Of a stretch of DNA of 64,000 bases, positions 60,991-64,000 are shown piece after piece. This DNA comes from Nitrobacter vulgaris (GTDB lineage Bacteria; Pseudomonadota; Alphaproteobacteria; Rhizobiales; Xanthobacteraceae): the NCBI RefSeq assembly GCF_031453995.1, contig NZ_JAVDPZ010000001.1, forward strand, positions 1 to 64,000, in the 5' to 3' direction. The notes under the pieces are model-generated. The model was not told where the DNA came from. It worked only from the letters and a program-made list of their open reading frames with translations, and made no database searches. Position 1 is the first letter of the stretch; every line of letters begins with the position of its first letter. Made by a program: the position numbers and the translations under genes.

Positions 60991-61848
60991 ATGGCAGGGG
61001 TTCCTCTGACGCGAAACGCGGACCAGATCGCCTATTGGAATGGACCCGGCGGCCAGCGCTGGGCTGATCGTCAGCGTATGCAGGATGAACTGCTGCAGCC
61101 GGTCTCCACCTTCCTGCTGGATCGTGCCAAAGCTATGCCCGGCGAACGCATCATAGATGTCGGCTGCGGCTGCGGTGCAACTACGCGGGCATTCGCGGAG
61201 AGGGTAGGCGCTTCCGGCTACGTCCTGGGAATCGATATTTCTGCACCGATGCTGGAACGGGCAAAGCAGATTGCGCCGAAGAACGCGTCGGTGGAATTTC
61301 TGCTCGCCGACGCCACCGTATATCCATTTGAGCCAGCGCGTTTCGATCTGGTGGCTTCCCGGTTCGGCGTGATGTTCTTCGACGAGCCGGTCGCGTCGTT
61401 TGCTAATCTGCGTCAGGCGCTGCGACCCGGTGGCCGCTTAGCATTCATTTGCTGGCGGGAGCCTCGCCTAAATCCCTGGCTCATGGTCCCGCTCCAGGCG
61501 GTCTACAACCATGTTCCGAAGCTCCCCGAGGTCGGGCCGGAAGACCCCGGTCCGTTCGCGTTCGCGTCCGAAGCGCGTGTCCATCGTATTCTCGGTGCTG
61601 CCGGTTTTTCCGATGTCGCAATGGAGGCCTATGACCTCACATTGGATATTTCGGTCGGCGGCGGAATTGAAGCCGCGGTCAAGTCCGCGCTTCAGCTCGG
61701 TCCCGCCAGCCGCGCGATTGAAGGCCAGCCTGTTGAAGTTATTGCTGCTGCGGCGAACTCGATCCGGGAAGCTCTTGCTCCGTTCGCCAGTGGGCAAACA
61801 GTGGTGCTTCCGGCATCGATCTGGATCGTAACCGCGCGCAACCTTTGA
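60991..61848 (+). CDS. Class I SAM-dependent methyltransferase
   Basis: A 285-residue Rossmann-fold methyltransferase of the UbiE/COQ5-like type. Motif I is IIDVGCGCGATTRAF (residues 54-68), the acidic end of strand 2 is LGIDIS, and motif III/post-motif is FANLRQALRPGGRLAFICW. Substrate is unknown. An upstream start at 60922 exists, but the ATG at 60991 has a GGGAG ribosome binding site and gives the usual length. Confidence 0.88.
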   Translation: MAGVPLTRNADQIAYWNGPGGQRWADRQRMQDELLQPVSTFLLDRAKAMPGERIIDVGCGCGATTRAFAERVGASGYVLGIDISAPMLERAKQIAPKNASVEFLLADATVYPFEPARFDLVASRFGVMFFDEPVASFANLRQALRPGGRLAFICWREPRLNPWLMVPLQAVYNHVPKLPEVGPEDPGPFAFASEARVHRILGAAGFSDVAMEAYDLTLDISVGGGIEAAVKSALQLGPASRAIEGQPVEVIAAAANSIREALAPFASGQTVVLPASIWIVTARNL

Positions 61849-61913
61849 TCGCTGCGCAGGCCCTGAGTTCGTCGACTCGCCGATTTAGAGATCCAAGTTT
61901 ATCAGATCATGCC

Positions 61914-62225
61914 CTAGCAATATCCGTAAAGTCCGCAAGCGTACGGCAATCGGTCGAAATAGAACGAGATCACCGGCCGCTCCTCGTAGTACGGGCGATA
62001 GTAGAAATCGTTTGGCCTTCCGTAATAGCCCGGCACCGGCGGCGGAATCCGAAAACGGTAGAGCACGCTCTCCGGGTAGTCCTTCTCCTGCGCGACACGG
62101 ACCGGCGGAGGTGCCGGTTCCGCGAAGATTTTGCCGATGCGGCTCTGCACTGGAAGGTCGGCGGCTGATCCCGTCGCTCCCATCATTGTAACTCCGATGA
62201 CCGCAAGCGAGATGATGCGTAGCAT
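61914..62225 (-). CDS. Exported Pro/Tyr-rich hypothetical protein
   Basis: A 103-residue protein with a clear signal peptide (about residues 1-22, ending GSAADLP-like). The mature part is rich in Pro, Tyr and Arg (FRIPPPVPGYYGRPNDFYYRPYY) and ends with a CGLYGYC motif carrying two cysteines. Similar small exported proteins are widespread in Bradyrhizobiaceae and lack a known role. Confidence 0.72.
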   Translation of the reverse strand: MLRIISLAVIGVTMMGATGSAADLPVQSRIGKIFAEPAPPPVRVAQEKDYPESVLYRFRIPPPVPGYYGRPNDFYYRPYYEERPVISFYFDRLPYACGLYGYC

Positions 62226-62358
62226 TCTTGAAACCCCGATGATTCGAGGATCATATCTTCTGATGTTTAGGAAAGATTAACGATGTTCGCGCGGTCGTAT
62301 CCCGCGATGACCGCGCGGCATCCGGACCTGCGGTCTCTTGCTCGCGATATCAGAAACG

Positions 62359-63612
62359 TCAGGCACGTTCTTCCCAGATCGCAGCGAGATGGACGATGGT
62401 GCGCACAGCGGCTTCCATGTCCTGTACGCTGACCCACTCGGTGCGTGAGTGGAAAGCATGTTCACCGGCGAAGATGTTAGGGCAGGGAAGTCCCATGAAT
62501 GACAGCCGCGAGCCGTCCGTGCCGCCCCGAATGCTGCCTTTGGCTGGCTTGAGACCGGCGCGGCGGATTGCCTCCATCGCGTTGTCGACAACCTCCGGGT
62601 GACGATCCACAATCTGCTTCATGTTGCGATACTGGGGCTGAATGTCCAGCCGATACGTCGAATGTGGGAAGTCCGTCATGACATCGCGGATGATGCCCTC
62701 CAGCAAGGCCTCCTTCTCCGCCAGACCTGTTTCCGTGAAATCGCGCACGATGAAGTTTAGCGTCGCGTGTTCGAGCACGCCGCTGATTCCGGTCGGATGA
62801 AGAAAGCCTTCGCGGTCCTCGGTCGTTTCGGGCGAGCAAGTATTTTTCGGAAGCCGCTCCACAATGCGAGATGCGATCTTGATCGCATGTTCCATCTTTC
62901 CCTTGGCGAATCCGGGATGAGCGCTAACTCCCTTGATGGTAATAACCGCAGCATCGGCCGAGAACGTCTCGTCCTCGATATGACCTGCGGTCTCGCCGTC
63001 GACGGTGTAGGCGAAGTCCGCGCCGAGTTTTTTCAGATCGACCTTGTCGACGCCGCGTCCGATTTCCTCATCGGGCGTGAACAGGATTTTGATCACGCCA
63101 TGCCTGATGTCTCGGTTGGCAAGAAGGACCTGCACTGCATCCATGATTTCGGCAACGCCGGCTTTGTTGTCGGCGCCAAGCAGCGTGGTGCCGTCCGACG
63201 TGATGATGTCGTTGCCGACCTGATCAGCCAGTGCCGGATTATCGGCCACGCGGATGATCTGCGACGGATCGCCGCATAGAACGATGTCGCCGCCGCGATA
63301 ATTCCGGACAACCTGCGGTTTGACGTTAGCGCCTGAACAGTCCGGCGACGTGTCCATATGCGAACAGAAGCAAATAACCGGAACCTGCTTTGAGCTGTTT
63401 GCCGGAATGGTCGCGTACACGTAACCGTGCGGGTCGAGATGAGCATCGGCGGCGCCGATCTCCTGCAACTCCCTCACCAGCAGCCGTCCAAGATCCTTCT
63501 GCTTCCCGGTGGAAGGACAGCTGGAAGACGTCGGATCGGACTGGGTATCAATGGTGACATAGCGAAGAAAGCGCTCCGTCACCGTGTGATTGAATGTCAT
63601 GGGAACAGCCAT
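62359..63612 (-). CDS. pepT: Peptidase T (tripeptide aminopeptidase)
   Basis: A 417-residue M20-family metallopeptidase that removes the N-terminal residue of tripeptides. Zinc-binding residues lie in ICFCSHMDTSPD (His and catalytic Asp), TLLGADNKAGVAEI (bridging Asp) and FTPDEEIGRGVDKVDL (catalytic Glu pair). The dimerisation domain occupies about 210-325. A second ATG four codons in (63600) could also serve as start. Confidence 0.95.
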   Translation of the reverse strand: MAVPMTFNHTVTERFLRYVTIDTQSDPTSSSCPSTGKQKDLGRLLVRELQEIGAADAHLDPHGYVYATIPANSSKQVPVICFCSHMDTSPDCSGANVKPQVVRNYRGGDIVLCGDPSQIIRVADNPALADQVGNDIITSDGTTLLGADNKAGVAEIMDAVQVLLANRDIRHGVIKILFTPDEEIGRGVDKVDLKKLGADFAYTVDGETAGHIEDETFSADAAVITIKGVSAHPGFAKGKMEHAIKIASRIVERLPKNTCSPETTEDREGFLHPTGISGVLEHATLNFIVRDFTETGLAEKEALLEGIIRDVMTDFPHSTYRLDIQPQYRNMKQIVDRHPEVVDNAMEAIRRAGLKPAKGSIRGGTDGSRLSFMGLPCPNIFAGEHAFHSRTEWVSVQDMEAAVRTIVHLAAIWEERA

Positions 63613-63747
63613 CGGGAATCCAGGGCAGGGCTGAGCAGTAAGAAATCAACCTCGCCAAATCCGCGATTGGGCTTTGCGTGGGCAACCGGTTCGTTGCGGC
63701 AAATCCTCGAGCGTTTGAACGGAGCGTCCTGGACCCGGCATTCCTGG

Positions 63748-64000
63748 TCAGATGGCTTCCTTGAGCTCTTTGGCGGCTCGGAACGCGACTTTCTTGGATG
63801 CTTTGATCTGAATTTCCTCGCCGGTGGCCGGGTTGCGTCCCTTGCGGGCGGCGCGTTTGCGGACCTGGAGGATGCCGAGGCCGACGATGCGGATACGATC
63901 GCCTTTCTTGAGGTGTTTGGTGATGCGGGTAACCATGTCGGTCAGGATGGCCTCGGAGGCCTTCTTGGACAATTCATGGTCCTCGGCCAACGCTGCCGCG
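63748..64000 (-). CDS. hup: DNA-binding protein HU, 5' end outside the window
   Basis: The C-terminal 83 or more residues of an HU/IHF-family histone-like protein. Helical segments precede VGLGILQVRKRAARKGRNPATGEEIQIKAS, the DNA-clasping arm with the usual RNPxTG motif, and a final AFRAAKELKEAI helix. The reading frame continues past 64000 with residues typical of the N-terminal Ala/Lys-rich extension of rhizobial HU. The stop is at 63748-63750. Confidence 0.94.
   Translation of the reverse strand, partial: AAALAEDHELSKKASEAILTDMVTRITKHLKKGDRIRIVGLGILQVRKRAARKGRNPATGEEIQIKASKKVAFRAAKELKEAI

Overview
The window joins an alpha-carboxysome gene cluster (about 1-17.4 kb) to ordinary alphaproteobacterial housekeeping DNA (about 20-64 kb). 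The porin with an AADLP-type start, the family 5 UDG, LdtR, the DUF6163-like protein, the glnBA pair, the long trans-acting Rsh and short dispersed hairpin repeats all point to the Bradyrhizobiaceae (now Nitrobacteraceae). In that family a complete alpha-carboxysome locus is characteristic of the nitrite oxidiser Nitrobacter. The genus is inferred from this combination; I could run no database search.

Region 1 (1-17.4 kb) is the CO2-concentrating operon. A 5'-truncated dabA (inorganic carbon pump) and a carboxysome-associated PII-like gene are followed by a divergent cbbR. Between cbbR and cbbL lies a perfect inverted repeat that could be the CbbR operator. Then come cbbL-cbbS (form IA RuBisCO), csoS2 (scaffold), csoSCA (carbonic anhydrase), csoS4A/csoS4B (pentameric vertices), two csoS1 shell genes, a decayed bacterioferritin-like gene, acRAF (assembly factor), mcdA-mcdB (positioning), cbbQ-cbbO (activase), csoS1D (tandem-domain shell protein) and a trypsin-like protease. 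Together these pump bicarbonate, dehydrate it inside the shell, fix the CO2, reactivate RuBisCO and distribute the organelles. csoS2 carries a textbook -1 frameshift signal that would give short and long scaffold forms.

Region 2 (17.4-20.4 kb) is gene-poor. It holds an orphan winged-helix-like gene, a frameshifted beta-helix-like relic, a Gln/Asn-rich small protein, a possible 47-residue peptide and tRNA-Ser(GCU). It reads as the worn edge of an acquired segment.

Region 3 (20.4-64 kb) is the core genome: porin, lytic transglycosylase, dapA, mscL, smpB, PilZ protein, NYN protein with UDG, rpoZ, rsh, then pdxJ-acpS and lepB-rnc-era clusters, recO, parC, arsC-like gene, mntH, bpt, RDD protein, hemB, ldtR, an AI-2E family permease, glnB-glnA with a candidate sigma-54 promoter, nnr (bifunctional NAD(P)HX repair), a copper-ligand-less multicopper-oxidase-like protein, tRNA-Leu(UAG), tig-clpP-clpX-lon, tRNA-Val(UAC), a methyltransferase, pepT and the 3' part of an HU gene cut by the window end.

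The most notable signals are the csoS2 frameshift element, the multiply frameshifted bfr remnant inside an otherwise intact carboxysome operon, the protease gene overlapping csoS1D, the terminator-like hairpin between the csoS1 paralogues, and three copies of a dispersed two-hairpin repeat.
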